Shown piece after piece: positions 11,816 to 23,898 of a DNA stretch of 64,000 bases. The DNA lies in NCBI GenBank assembly GCA_900291925.1, contig UWYS01000008.1, positions 868,001-932,000 of the forward strand, given 5' to 3'. The translations under genes were made by a program, and so were the position numbers. A model generated the notes under the pieces. That model was not told the origin of the DNA and did no database searches. It saw only the letters and a list, made by a program, of their open reading frames with translations. Source of the DNA: Thecaphora thlaspeos (Eukaryota; Basidiomycota; Ustilaginomycetes; Urocystidales; Glomosporiaceae). Positions within the stretch are counted from its first letter, which is position 1; each line of letters opens with the position of its first letter.

Positions 11816-13278
11816 ATGTCCGCTTCCACCTCCCCCTCCGCCGACAGCTACCCTTTCCGGCCCATCCACCTCGCACACCCACAGGCAACCCTCAAGGCAT
11901 CCGTTATCCCCTTTGGCCTCACCATCCAGTCTCTCACCCTCGACGACGACAACACCGACCTCATCGTAGCCCCCGAGAACCCGATCGACCACCTCCACGC
12001 CGGTAGGAGCTTCTTCGGTCCCGTCATCGGACGCTTCGCAAACAGGCTGCCCGCAGGTAAACAAACTCTTGCCTCCACCCAACGCGACAGCAAACAGGTC
12101 CACCTTGACATCCCCGAGTTCAGTGAGTACTACTACCAGCCTGCCCTCCTCTTTTCCACCCTCGCAAAGCAAGCCTTGCCTCCGCTCACCTCAAACACTC
12201 TACCTGCCTGCTCCTGCTTCTTTATCGCCCCGCAGGCGCACCGGGCGTCTCGCTCCACGGCGGGCCCGCCCCCGCATCCCTCTCGCCCGCCGACTCCATC
12301 GAACAGCACGGCCCCCTTGACCGCTGCATCTGGCAGCACCTAGAGACGTCTGACTCGCAGCTCTTCTTTGACTCGGGCTACACCAGTTCCCGATCCTCCG
12401 ATTCGCCCGCTGCCAGCGCAATCTTTGCTATCGAGTCGCCCGACGGCGACAACGGCTACCCGGGCAGGCTCCGCGTCGAGATCCTCGTCGCCGTCCTCGC
12501 CTCGTCGACGGCCGCCCACAAACCCCAGCTCCTCGGAAAGTCGCAGGGTAGCTTCCTCATCCGATACCGCGCAAAGATCCTCGACGACACCACCGCCACG
12601 CCGCTCAACCTCACGCAGCACTGGGGCTTCAACCTCTCGGCCTCATCCAACTCTCGCGCCGCACTCAAAGAAGAAGGACGCATCGACAAGCACATCGTCC
12701 AGCTCTACCCTTCCCACCCGGACCTCGGCGTCAAGCGGCTCGCGCTCGACGAAAAGATGCTCGCCAACGGCCAGGTCCATGCGCTCTCCGAGCGCGATGA
12801 CCAAGGCCAGCAGCACGACTGGGACGCGGCCGACGGCAAGGTCATCGACCAGGGCCGCCTCTCTTCCGGCTACGATCACTTCTACACCTGGGGTCCGCGC
12901 ACCGGTCTGGCCAGCTCGGACACGGCCGACCTGTGCGACGAGCGCGCTCGGCGCATGCGCGTCACCTCGGACTCGACCGGCATCTCGCTCACCTTCCACA
13001 CCAACCAGCCGGGAACGCAGATCTACTGCACCGAAGGTCAACCGCCCGCCCCGGCCCCCGCCGCAAAGTCCGGCGGCGAGATGAAGAAGCTCCACCGCAA
13101 GCACGACGGCAACGAGAAGCTGGGCAACGCCCAGAGGAGCGCCATCATGATCGAATTTGGCGCCCCCCACGGCGGCTTCATGCATGAGTCGCTCGCAAAG
13201 TGGGGTGGCCAAGGGTCCGTCCTCAAGAAGGGAGAGGTTTACGACAACTGGGTCGCCTGCCAGGCGTGGAAGAAGTAA
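11816..13278 (+). CDS. aldose 1-epimerase (galactose mutarotase family)
   Basis: Two exons, 11816-12122 and 12236-13278 (GTGAGT donor at 12123, CAG acceptor at 12235, phase 1); 449 aa. Family motifs: GPVIGRFANRL near the N-terminus, GVSLHGGPAPAS (the LHGG block that contributes to substrate binding), and NLTQHWGFNLSASS, the equivalent of NLTNHSYFNL; then DHFYTWG. Mutarotases interconvert alpha and beta anomers of aldoses, feeding the Leloir pathway. No signal peptide, so probably cytosolic. It is longer than bacterial GalM (about 340 aa) because of inserts, including a Pro/Ala/Lys stretch near residue 370. The start is the first ATG after a pyrimidine-rich leader. The family call is firm; the true substrate is unknown. 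Confidence 0.9.
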
Positions 13279-13291
13279 GGTCAGGCGAGAC

Positions 13292-13321
13292 GAGGCTGAG
13301 GCTGAGGCTGAGGCTGAGGCC
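13292..13321 (+). repeat. hexanucleotide repeat (GAGGCT)5
   Basis: Five tandem GAGGCT units (last one GAGGCC), 14 nt after the epimerase stop, thus probably in its 3'UTR. Confidence 0.8.
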
Positions 13322-14583
13322 GAGTGTAGCGCTGCGCCGCGGCATCGTCCTCCGTCTACCTGTGTATAGTAGTGGATCGTTCCGGATCGTAGAGGGGCCG
13401 CACGCAAGGAAGCCGACGAGTTAGGACCGAAAAAGCATCGAAAAATTAAAGACAAAATTCCCCGCGCTTGACATTGTATTGGCGCGCTCGCCCCCGTCTG
13501 AACCGGCGCCTGCCGCCTCCTGAACCCAAACATGCTCACTTTCCTCCAGCAACAGGCGATGACGAGCTTCTATCGCTTACCGTCACGTCCGTCTCGGTTG
13601 TCGTCACGATCATGTCGAGCTTCGGGACGTCGATGTCCGAGCGCCTTTGCCTCTCTTCTCGAGAGGGCCTTTTTTCGATGCAGCCCATCCGACGCGCCAT
13701 GTCAAGGAGTGCCATCTACTCTCGCGTCTTTCAACATCTCGCCATGTTCTTCTCCCCTTCGTACCGTCTTGACTTCGTCGGCCGCTGCTCAACGGCCCTC
13801 GTCGCATCATGGAACCGGACTACTCTGAGTTACAGCTTGTCGTCTAACGTCTACCATCTCTCTGCTAGGCTGCTCTGGACCGAGCGTTCCTGAGCACGAC
13901 GCGCGGACTTTCGCCCTCGTCCCCTGTCGTGCTGTTGTTATCGTCCCGCCTCTTGCTCGTCCCTCTCTCTCTCTGAAAGTCAAGAAGAGGGGAGAGTCCA
14001 TGTAGAGTCCGGCCTCCTTTCTTGCTCTCACACCACCATCTCCCCTTTCCCCCCTTTTTCTCGTCTTCCTTTTACCTTTTCACCTCTACGGGATTTGTTC
14101 GTTCGATCTGGTATCGACCACGGCGTCCTCTTCTCTGTTCTCCGCATCGATTTCGTCTGGGACGATATCGACGCGTTTTCATCCACACAGCCTCATCAAA
14201 CTTCGATCCGTGGAACGCGAGCAGTGCTCCGTCTCTCGGCCCTCTTCGTACGGCCACGACTACCGATCCTGATAGTTGCCCAACCTTTGATCAAGAGGCG
14301 AAGGCGACGATAGTATTGAAGAGCACCACACAATCATATATCAACAAAAAACAACATACAAGAACCAAAGGACGACTCCAAGTGGCTTGACAACGATGCA
14401 ATGGACCTCCAATCCGGGGTCCGTCTGCACCAGCATCAGCTTCAGCCAACCTGTCTCAATGGAGCGAGCTCGACCATGGACGGCTCTTCAAAGACGCTGG
14501 CGTCTCTGCAGAAAAGTCGAACAGACCGATCGACGACGACAACACTACACTCCACGCGATGCGGCAACAGAGGACGAGGGGGG
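13322..14583. other. intergenic / long leader of the kelch-type gene
   Basis: About 1.26 kb with no gene I can support. Several short open frames (for example 13468-13893) have arbitrary composition. The last 190 nt are in frame with the kelch gene from an ATG at 14401, and an out-of-frame ATG at 14396 opens an overlapping upstream frame to about 14797, which could lower translation if the leader starts upstream. Confidence 0.5.
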
Positions 14584-17500
14584 ATGTCGTTCGTTGTGCT
14601 TCGATCTCTCGTCGCGCTTCTGTTGGTCCCGCACCTCTCTCTCTTCCTGGCGCACCCTCACACCTCCGACCATCTCGGACCTGCGGGGCGAATGGTTGGT
14701 GGCGTCGAAGCGAGAGTCCTACCTTCGCTTAGACGACGAGAGGGAATGGAGGCTGTCGGAACTTCAGTCCTTCCTGACCGTCAGCAGCGACAGGTAGAGG
14801 GACCTTTCCCGCGGATCGGAAAGGTCGTTTGGCCTTCCCCCTCTTCCTCGCCCGTTGTTCAGGAAGAGCAGTCGAAAACACTCAAGATCGTCTTCGAGCA
14901 CCAAGAAGCCGCAGCCGAAGCAAAGGGAAAGCAGCAAGAGGTCAACGTCGATGCTCCTCCGGCAGGACGATGGGGCCAGACGGCCACTTACCTCGCTCAA
15001 CACAACATTGTCCTCTTTGTAGGCGGTCAAACGTCCAAGGCTGGAAATATCACAAACGATGCCTATGCGCTCGACGTATCGACCATGACCAACTCCTCCT
15101 CCTACTCCTCCTCCTCCTCGACTTCTTCGGGGCCGGAGGGAAACAAGTGGATCCGACTTTCGTCCGAAGGTCTGCCTCCTCATGCATTTGCCGTCTCGAC
15201 CGTTTTAACCTCCTTAGATGGGTCGATGAGCGGCGAGAAGCTGTGGATCATCGGCGGCGTCACGAGCGACTGTACGCTGGACGCTCCGGCCTACTACTGG
15301 AGTGCGCCCGACGGCGACTTTAGACGAGGAGCCTGGTCCAACATCACGCTAGACGCTGCACCGATGCGGAGAAGAGGCGCAAAGGCCGTACAGCTCTCTA
15401 GCTCCTTTGCTTCGAAGACCACGTCGACGACCACGACCGTGACCACGAGCGGTGGCAATGGGACGAGCCTCAGCGTCAACTCTTCGACGACGCCAGAGGG
15501 AACGACCGTCATGGTCATGGGTGGATCGGCGGATAGCTCGGTCTGTTTTACCGTAAAGGGAGACGGACAGACGGCAGAGTACCCCGGAATCGACGTCTGG
15601 AACGTCGCGAGCGATGCTGCTACTTGGTCGTCTGCTGCTTCGAGCACGGGTCGAAAGGCAATGACGGTTCCCTCGTCGTCCTCTTTGGTCCACTCGTTTG
15701 CTCTGGATGAGCGTATGCGATCACTGCCTCTGGTCGATTACAGCACCGTTCTACTCCCTTCCAACACCACTTCGGCGGGAGGAGCGGGAGGATCAGGGGA
15801 AAAAATCGTCTTCCTCGGCGGACAAGACCAACACGGTTCGCTTCCTCGTCTCTCTACACTGTGGATGCTCGACACCTCTACGGGTCAGTGATCTACACTC
15901 GACACCACCGGTCTCGTCCCTTGTGGTCGTATGGGTCATTCCTCCGTTCTCACTTCAGACGGCAAGATCATCATGCACGGTGGATATTTCTCCAACCCTT
16001 CGCACCACCACGATGCTAAACCTACCAACGAGGTCTACATTCTGGATCTATCCGCACCCTCTGGCGCCGAGTGGAGTAGGGTAGAAGGAGGGAAAGGCTC
16101 GGACGGCGCGCCGGCTAGAGCGTACCATTCCGCCGTCATGGCTGGCAACACGATGGTGGTAGCTTTCGGACAAGCCAGTCATAAAGAGGCGGCGGGACAT
16201 CGATCAGCTGCCGTTCAGACTGGCTCGATGACGGAACACCAACCGTCCGTTCATTATCTTACCGTTGGAGAGGGGAGTAAGGGTTGGTCGTGGAGTAGCA
16301 ACAAGGTCGACGTCGCATCGCCCGACAGCGTGACGCAGGTCGCTGCTCCGGCTACCGCTTCGGTCGTTGCGCAGGGTGCTACAGCGGCAGAGGCGGCTGA
16401 AGGAAAGACGGATTCAAAGGGTCAACAGTCGCAGGCCACGGATGGCGCTCAGTCGACGACGGCGCAGACCAATGACGCGTCGGTGACCGACGTCGCCACG
16501 GCTCCTGCCTCTCAAGCTGCCGCAGACACGAGTGCAACGTCCGCATCCTCGTCGTCGACCAACGAGCAGGATTCTCAGGTTGCTGCCCCAACTTCTGACC
16601 CTGCTCCTTCTTCTTCCGCCGACGAGCAGACCTTGCCAGTTGCCGAGACCGACACCGACATCTTCCCCGCTCCCGCGCCCATCGCACCCTCTGTGGACTC
16701 CAACGTCGCGACATCAGCACCGACCATCTCTCCACCCTCCAACTATGCCTCTTCGCACTCCGGCGCCATTGCCGGTTCTGTGCTGGGAGCAGCCGCCATC
16801 GCCGCCGCTATAGGGGGTCTATACGCCTACCGCAAACGACGCGAAGCGCAAGCCTACGCACTCGGACAATCCTCCTCCTCCTCCTCACTCAGCCGTCCCT
16901 CTGAAGGTGGCGAAGAGCGAGACGGTATGCAGTCGATGCAAAACATCTCTCGCGGTCTGCCCGTGTCGAACCTGTGGCTGCACCAACCCGCCACCTGGGC
17001 CAGTGCGGCCGGACGAGGCTTGAAGAGAGCTACAAGTTCCAAATCCGTCCTCTCGCTCGGTGGAGCTTGGGCGAGGAGGGAAAGGGACACAGAGTCGATC
17101 CAAGTCGGTGTTGGTGCCGTATCGCCCTCTTCTTCGCACCGTTCGAGGTCGTCCTATAACGACGAGCTGCAGAGCTCTCCCTATACTACGCCGTCCAACA
17201 AGGGGGCGTTCCAGGTTCTGAGGAACTTTCGTGGAAGTGGATCGGGAAAGCTCTACAGTCGCGCTGCCTTCTCGCCCGTCGAAGCGACGGCTGGGACGGC
17301 ACTTCCAGATGCATTCATCACTTCGCTCGCGGCGGATGAGAGTCCCAACGTCTTCAACAATGGTGCCGCGGCGCACTTTAGTCCCTCTCAAAGCGGTGAC
17401 ATGCTTGCCGTCCCCCTCCCCACCGCCGCCGCAGGGGGAGGGAGGTACGCACAACACCATCGAAACGTCTCTACCGACTCGTTCGGCTCGTCTTCCTTTG

Positions 17501-18358
17501 GATCTGCATCTCACTTTTCCTACCCTTACCTATCCGCCATGCATCGGCCAACTTCTACTGAAGTTTGTTCGCATTCCGACGCTGGACCGCGAGCTGTCGT
17601 TGGTGGGCTGTCACCTTCTAACGGAGGCACGCCTTCGGTCGATCTAACGACGACACGGAACGCAAACGTCCCTTCGCCCACGTCGGTGGGAAAGACGATC
17701 GCCGCGCTGAACCTCACCTCGGGACGTAGCGGCTCTCGCTGGCCTTTCGAATCCCTACCGTACTCCACCTCATTCCCTCAGTCCTCATGAAGAAGCTGTG
17801 GTGCTCATGCAACAGCATAGGTTGGCAAGGCACGTTTCCATGCTTGACCTTCTTTCTCACCCTTACGCGCACGCGCATGCTCTCGGACAGAACATCGATA
17901 TGGAATCGACAGTTTCCATCGACGGTGTCTCGTCCTTTGACGATGTCAAGCTTGTCGATGAGAGGGTGAAAAGGTTCGCTACGGAACAACATTGTCCCTC
18001 CCCCCTCTTTCCTTGGCAGAACATCAACAACGACACCTCTTCGCCGCTGGTCGTCAAACAGCCCCCCCGTGCCAGGTTGATGGATACGAGCGTATGGAAT
18101 ATCATGCCTCGAAAGAGCACCACCACCCTCGACGCTACACAGAGGTTCGTAGCTATCAATATGTCTTCCCCCGACATGCTCGTGGTAGAGGAGGAGGGAA
18201 CGAGGAAAAGGAGCAAATTCACAACAGTAGAAGCTTTCAAGGATGCAGAGGAGGTGGTGTTTGATGCTATCAAGCGGAGTGAGATCGCGTTGGGAAGTAT
18301 CAGGAGTCAGAGGAGGGAAAAGAGAAAGGCTTCGTTTAGGATCGTCAATGTTGCCTAG
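14584..18358 (+). pseudogene. kelch-repeat type I membrane protein with in-frame TGA and probable frameshift
   Basis: Start at 14584 gives a signal peptide (MSFVVLRSLVALLLVPHLSLFLA). An ectodomain follows with kelch-type repeats (RWGQTATYLAQHNIVLFVGG; GRMGHSSVLTSDGKIIMHGG; an AYHSAVMAGNTMVVAFG block), then a Ser/Thr/Ala-rich stalk. One transmembrane helix near residue 730 (SGAIAGSVLGAAAIAAAIGG) is followed by YAYRKRR and a long Ser-rich cytoplasmic tail. Lesion 1: TGA at 15889-15891 interrupts the frame inside a kelch blade where a Trp (TGG) is expected; coding resumes in the same frame. Lesion 2: the frame ends at 17790, but a frame offset by one base continues from about 17711 to 18358 (EEAVVLMQQHRLARHVS... 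tail with LVDERV and an acidic/basic C-terminus). Kelch/galactose-oxidase-fold ectodomains occur in fungal surface proteins; function here is unknown. It could be a pseudogene, a readthrough gene or two sequence errors. Confidence 0.7.
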
Positions 18359-18637
18359 GAAGCTCCCCTCCCCTTTCCGCCCCCTCCTCGCCCTCGTTCT
18401 TCAGCCCGCCAGTTGGTCGGATGGATGGCTCGCGTTTCGTTCTTCATCCCCTCTCACTGTCTCTACTACTGCTGCCTTTCCCTGTCACCCTGTGCGAGCG
18501 CCAGTCATCTGTTCGTATGAGGCTCGTCCGTTTTATTGCTTGGTCGAATCTATTCGTTTGCTGTGCCATTACACTGGATTGCAAGTCTGAACACTCCGTG
18601 CAGACAGATGGAAGCCCTCATTCCTGCGGTCGGCACT
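18359..18637. other. tail-to-tail intergenic stretch
   Basis: 279 bp between the end of the kelch-type frame and the last RFT1 exon. Nothing recognised. Confidence 0.5.
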
Positions 18638-20714
18638 TCACGTACGCCTTCGCAGCGAAGAGAGGGAAGCGGTGAGCGCCTTCCTCTCAAATACGGCACT
18701 GAAGCGTGTTTGAAGAAGCAGAGGGTCGGACGGTCATCAGCAAAGGTGCGCACGATGCCAGGCGATAGGATAGCGAACGGCGACGGACTTACCAGACGAT
18801 CAAAACGAACGCAAGACAGGTACCGCCCGATGCCAAAAAGGGCAAGAGCGTCCGCAGCGCTTGCAGCTTTCCGCCTCCACCTGCAGCAGCGGCGAGGATC
18901 TCGTCGTTGGTAGGCATCAACCTCGAAGCCGCCTGCCTCAGCACGACAAAGACGACACCAAACGTCGCCAGTACGGGCAGACTCGGCAGGGTGGAGCTGT
19001 ACCGAAGCCTCTCGACAATAGCCGACGACTCGATTCCGTTCGTGCTGCTGCTGCTGCTGCTGCCGCTGCCGTCGTGGACTCTTGCTGCTGCTTCTCGGCT
19101 ACGCGTCGTCGCTGCCTTAAAGTACCGCACGAGGAAAGTCCAGCAGTACCACGCGCGTATCCCGAGGCTGAGGACGTTGGCCCAGACAAGCAGCGTCTCG
19201 GCGCTTGCGCCCGCGCTCGCTCCATCACTGCCGAGCATGGGAAGCAGGGTTTGGGAGAGGTAGAGCGACGCAGCAAACGAGACGCTGGCCGCGATGAGGA
19301 CTTTGCTATAGCGTTCCACCTGCCCCTTTGTGGCGGTGGACTGGAGGAAACCCTCGGTGATGCCGTTGATGCCCATGACGGGGACATACCACGTGTAGGC
19401 GCCGAGGATGGCGGGCGCCGAGGTGGCGAGTGCCCAGCGTGGACCGGCGAGAATGTAAAGAAAGGGCGTGGCGAGCGGCGTGCCGAAGCAGACAAAGAGC
19501 AGACCCAGCAGCAGGTGGGCGCGGAGGAGCGTGGCGAGCAGCGAAGAGACTCTGTCCAGGGTCGACAGCGATATGATCGCCGGCTGCGCTCTGCCGTCCG
19601 TGGGCTCTTGCGGATCGGCTTCTGTCTTCGTCTTTGTCGTCGACGTGGGGCCTGTGTTGGGCTCGATGCTGTGGAGCGACTGGGCAAAGACAAGGCGGGT
19701 GGTGTCTTCGATGGGTGAGAAGAGGAGGCGCGCGACGAGCGAGCCGTAGTTACTGGCGAGGGCGTAACCGCCCTGGTCTTCGAGCGATGCGAACTTTGCG
19801 ACGGCGAGTTTGTCGCCCTCTGTGAGGAGGTGCTTGAGCAGACCCTGCTTCGTCATTGACCAGCAGAGCGAGAGCGTCGTCGGGTCGAGATAAAGGGTGG
19901 ATCCGCCGCTCCTTTGTTCGTCTGCGCGCCAAGCGTAGACGGCGAGCGTTGGTGTAAGGCCAAAAGTGCGAATGAACCACTGGGCGTAGACGGCGAAGAT
20001 GGCGATGCCGTAGCAGACCTGCCCTAAGCCAAAAGCAAGCAGCCCGACCGACCTCTCTGCATCGGCGTATCCGGCGATCCCGCCGCGCTGCATCGCTGCG
20101 GGCAGCGCGACGACGGCGGCGATGCTGATGAGGCACTTTGCCAAAATCGCTGCGCCCTCGGCCTGGACACGAAGAGCGGCGTTGCCTAGGGCGAGCGAGC
20201 GGATGTGGAGCGGCTCAGAGCCGAGCTCGGCCAGCGCCCCGACCAGGTAGAGAGAGACGGATGTGCGGAACGTAGCGGCATCGCGCAGCGACGTGGGCGA
20301 GAGGTGCTCCAGGTAGAGGTAGACCACGCACAGCGACAGCACAAGGCCCAGCGGGATGGGGAGCAGCAAAATGTTGTGCACACTGTTGCGCCCAGCCCTC
20401 GGTCGACGCTCGCCCTTGACCGTGCTGTCGTCGCTGCTGCGTATGAGCACGTTTCTTATCGCGTCCCTGGAGAGAAAGAGGATGGTCGAAAGGAGCAGCT
20501 CCAGCTGGATGTTTGCCGCACCGAATACGTTTGCTGGCACGAGGCGGACGAGGAGTTGGTTGAGGACAAAGGTGAGCAGCCTCGCGCCCATCTGAAGGAG
20601 GATGAGGAAGCTGGCAGATAAGGTCGCCGCACTCGCTCGTCGGCCCGCCGACGACACGGCAGAGCCCGAGCTGGAGCTGGAGCTTGAGCTGGAGCTTGAG
20701 CTTGAGCTCGCCAT
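18638..20714 (-). CDS. RFT1: RFT1, ER membrane protein of dolichol-linked oligosaccharide assembly
   Basis: Two exons, 20714-18793 and 18698-18638; 660 aa. The large exon alone would end a few residues after the GTAAGT donor at 18792; splicing (phase 2) adds a 61-nt exon encoding a basic tail ERKALTASLSSLRRRT, typical of a cytosolic C-terminus. The N-terminus has a run of 14 Ser. The rest is a polytopic membrane protein (about 12-14 hydrophobic segments) with RFT1 motifs such as FVLNQLLVRLVPANVFGAAN, ILFLSRDAIRNVLIR and EGDKLAVAKFASLEDQGGYA. Known role: required for Man5GlcNAc2-PP-dolichol to become available in the ER lumen during N-glycan synthesis; whether it is itself the flippase is disputed. 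Start at 20714 is the first ATG; the frame upstream has none. Confidence 0.93.
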
Positions 20715-21039
20715 CGAAGCAAGGAGGGAAGGCGAGACGGGGATGCTTGTGTCGGCGATGGGCCGAAGGGGGACAAGGCAGAGGCACGAGGTCAAGAAGG
20801 AAGCACGCACCCGCTGCTCCACATGCCGCCAAGGCGTCTCGGGATACGGGCCGACCCGCCGCTCCCTAATGTGGAGCTGTAGCTGCTACTTTTCTTCTGG
20901 CCCGAGCTGACCAAATGCGCAACGGGCTCCACGACGCAGCAGGCGGCACCACGCATCAGTCCACCTCGATTGCCCCGCCATCCACCACCAACACCACCAT
21001 CCCTCCCTTCCCGAGTCCCCTTTGATCCGCCGACACAGA
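20715..21039. promoter_or_regulatory. divergent promoter interval, RFT1 / mitochondrial GluRS
   Basis: 325 bp between divergent starts. No recognisable operator or TATA box. Confidence 0.45.
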
Positions 21040-23514
21040 ATGCTGTCCGGCACATCCTCGTCCTGCGCAGCAGCCGTTCGAGGGCACGCTCAACGGTCGA
21101 CTCCTTCAACAGCGGCGCAAAGTCTGGTTCACCTTCGCTGCTCTCCTGCGCTCCGCCGGCACGCCTCTTCCGCCCCGCCCCCCACCTCGCAGCAGCAGCA
21201 GCAGGCGCAGTCGCTGCCGTCTGCTCGCCTCCGCTTCGCACCTTCGCCCACGGGATACCTCCACCTTGGTGGCCTGCGCACCGCGCTCTTCAACCACCTC
21301 TACGCTCGCAAGCTAAAGGGCAAGTGGATCCTCCGCATCGAAGACACTGACCAGAACAGATACGTACTCGGCGCGATAGAGGCACTCCAGAGGACTCTCG
21401 AGTGGGCGAAATTAGACTACGATGAAGGACCAGGCAGAGAAGGCGCAGCAGGACCCTACATCCAGTCGGAGCGGCTCGGCATTTACCAGCGGTACGCCGA
21501 TAGGCTGCTAGAGGTGAGAGGCAGCAGTCAAGCCGCATGGCCTCGAGCCATAGCCGACACCTTTCTTCTAAGCTGACAGCGTCTGACTTGCCCCCCTTCT
21601 GCTGCTCTGCTGCTCTGCCACTCTTTTCAGTCCGGTAAAGCGTATCGAGACTTTCGAGCGGAAGCGGTCCAGGACCTCTCGGCGCCAAAGGCAAAGGGCA
21701 TCCCGCTCCGGGAGCACTACCTCCCACCTGACGAGGATGAGGCGCGCAGGCTGATACGCGATGGTAAGCCCTTTGTCGTCAGGCTAAAGGTGAGCCGCAT
21801 CCTCACTTCGTCACGCTGTCAAGTCTCCGTTCTCGCCCGAGCTCTTGTCACTGATGTCCTGCCTTGCGTCACCTGTTCCGTCCGTACGCTCACTCCGATA
21901 GGCCGATACGGACGCCCTTAGCCACCATGATCTCGTCTACGGCGACATTCACTTCCCAGCCGACCCAAATCGTGCGGGGACTGAAGATCCCATCCTACTC
22001 AAGAGCACTGGCTGGCCTACCTACCACCTCGCCAACGTCGTCGACGATCACGAAATGGGAATCACCCACGTCCTACGAGGAGAGGTGCGTCCTTCTTCTC
22101 AATCTGGCCCTCTAGCCCACTCGATCACATGGCACTGAACCCTTTTTGCTTTCCCTCTGCGTATGAAACAGGAATGGCTCCCCTCCCTGCCCAAACACCT
22201 CTGGCTCTACCGCGCTCTCGATCTCCAACCACCCAAGTTCGCCCACCTCCCCCTCCTCGTTAATCCAGACGGCACGAAACTCTCCAAGCGGACGGGAGAC
22301 GTGCGTGTCAAAGACTACATGTCCAAGGGTATCGAGCCGGAGGCTCTCAACAACTTTGTTGCCTTGATGGGCTACAACCACATTGCAGCGCGCAGCAACG
22401 TGAAAGAGGAAGGGTCAAACAGAAATTACGAGGTCATGTCGATGGAAGAGATGGTCGAAAGCGTGAGTACCATCGCCGCTCTTTCCCCTCTCATGCTTTT
22501 TGCGTAGTCATAGAGGCTGACGCCATGATGTTTTGGTGCTACTCGAGACAGTTCGACATAGCCAACGTCTCCCACTCTCGAGCCGCCGTCGACCTGCCTA
22601 AGCTGTACTTCCTCAACGGTCGACACATTTCGCTCAAGCTGGAAGATCAACACCACGGCGGGTCGAAGGATTTGGTCGGGAAAGTGAGGCCATTACTCGA
22701 GGCTGACTTTCCTGAAGTGTAAGTTTCCTCGTTTGCCCCTAGCTCCTCCCTTTTCTGCGAGTTTGACATAGTAAGGCACTGACGGTAGCTTTCATCACTC
22801 ACAACACAACAGTCAAGAAATGTCTGACACCAAACTAGTTCATCTTCTACAGATCACAAAGGTCCGTCCGCTCTCCTGCTCGAGTATTTTGCTTTTCCCT
22901 TCGCTCTGCTGACCGCCTTTCCTCCCCACGTTGTTCTTGCGAGAACAGGGAACGTCACCTACCTACCTCTCCTTTCCCCTATCCATCCATCCTCTTTCGC
23001 GTACACCACTATGGACCTCCCTTTCTTCTCTCTCTCTCTTCAACTCTACACCTCTCATCTCTCAACACTATCGAGAGTGCATCACTTGTCTTCTTTCCCT
23101 CCTCTCTTCCCATTCTCACGATGAGATAAAGGTGGAAGAAGCAGGTAAGATTCTCAAAAACCTTGCTAAAGCCGTTTCGGATAAGACGAATTTGAACGTA
23201 GAGAAGGGAGGGAAGAGGACGAAGGCGAATGTGATGCTTCCCATTCGTTTTGCTTTAACGGCTAGAGATGTGAGTTCTTTCCGCGCCCCCTCCCCTCCCG
23301 CCACCTCCCTCGGATCAGCTGCGATGCTGATCTTGGTCGTAATTTTGCTGAATCCTCGCCCATCGCTTTGGGTCTTGTCGATACGACGACCGAATAGAAA
23401 GGTCCAACGCTGGCGGAGATCATCAATTGGCTAGGTAGGGAAACTTGTATCCTTCGTCTCGAATTGGCGTTGAAGGTGTACGACAAAGGGGCACTTTCTG
23501 CATCGTCGTCGTAG
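21040..23514 (+). CDS. MSE1: mitochondrial glutamyl-tRNA synthetase
   Basis: Eight exons: 21040-21513, 21631-21789, 21902-22084, 22172-22462, 22552-22718, 22813-22861, 22949-23269, 23398-23514; 586 aa, all phases consistent. Class I GluRS signatures: [20 protein letters not shown] (HIGH-type motif, here YLHLGG), [37 protein letters not shown] split over an intron, and [11 protein letters not shown] (KMSKS equivalent KLSKR). A C-terminal helical anticodon-binding part ends [11 protein letters not shown] then [13 protein letters not shown]. The Arg/Ala/Ser-rich N-terminus fits a mitochondrial presequence. Known role: charges mitochondrial tRNA-Glu (and tRNA-Gln in fungi that use transamidation). 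Exon 7 includes a poorly conserved Ser/Leu-rich stretch whose 5' boundary is the least certain junction; the GTCCGT donor at 22862 is weak. Confidence 0.9.
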
Positions 23515-23898
23515 ACCTCTCGTCCTTACCCTTGCTTGTCAAAGATTTCCCTGCACGGCGCGGATGGCATGGTTGATGATCGATGGTATAACTCGAGAGA
23601 ATATGAGAAAGGACATGGCGCAGCAAGGTGCTCGTTTCTGTACAACAACATCAACAATAACACCGGCTTATCGTCGTGTTTCTGTTACAACAAAAAGAAG
23701 TGGGTCCCTGTTTCGCTTCGACTGTCTGGTGGTGGTATGTTCGTATACAGAAATACGAGAGCAAAGGATCTATTGTGTGCGCTGACGATGGTGCCGGACG
23801 TGTCAAGGGAAGACGATGGATGTCGCAAGAGAGGGTGGTGTGAATGGGCAAGCGAAACAGGGAGCAAAGGCAAGACGAGGTAAGGCGAGATGTGGCGG
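23515..23898. other. tail-to-tail intergenic stretch
   Basis: 384 bp between convergent 3' ends; lower GC than the flanking genes. No RNA gene or repeat recognised. Confidence 0.5.

Noticed and set aside
13468..13893. Open frame between the epimerase and the kelch gene
   Set aside because: No motif, Ser/Arg-rich chance composition, overlapped by other equally long frames.
15884..15958. Intron removing the in-frame TGA of the kelch gene
   Set aside because: Phase and acceptor fit, but the donor GTCAGT is weak and splicing would delete the conserved GRMGHSSVLTSDG kelch sequence. Kept as an alternative in the finding.
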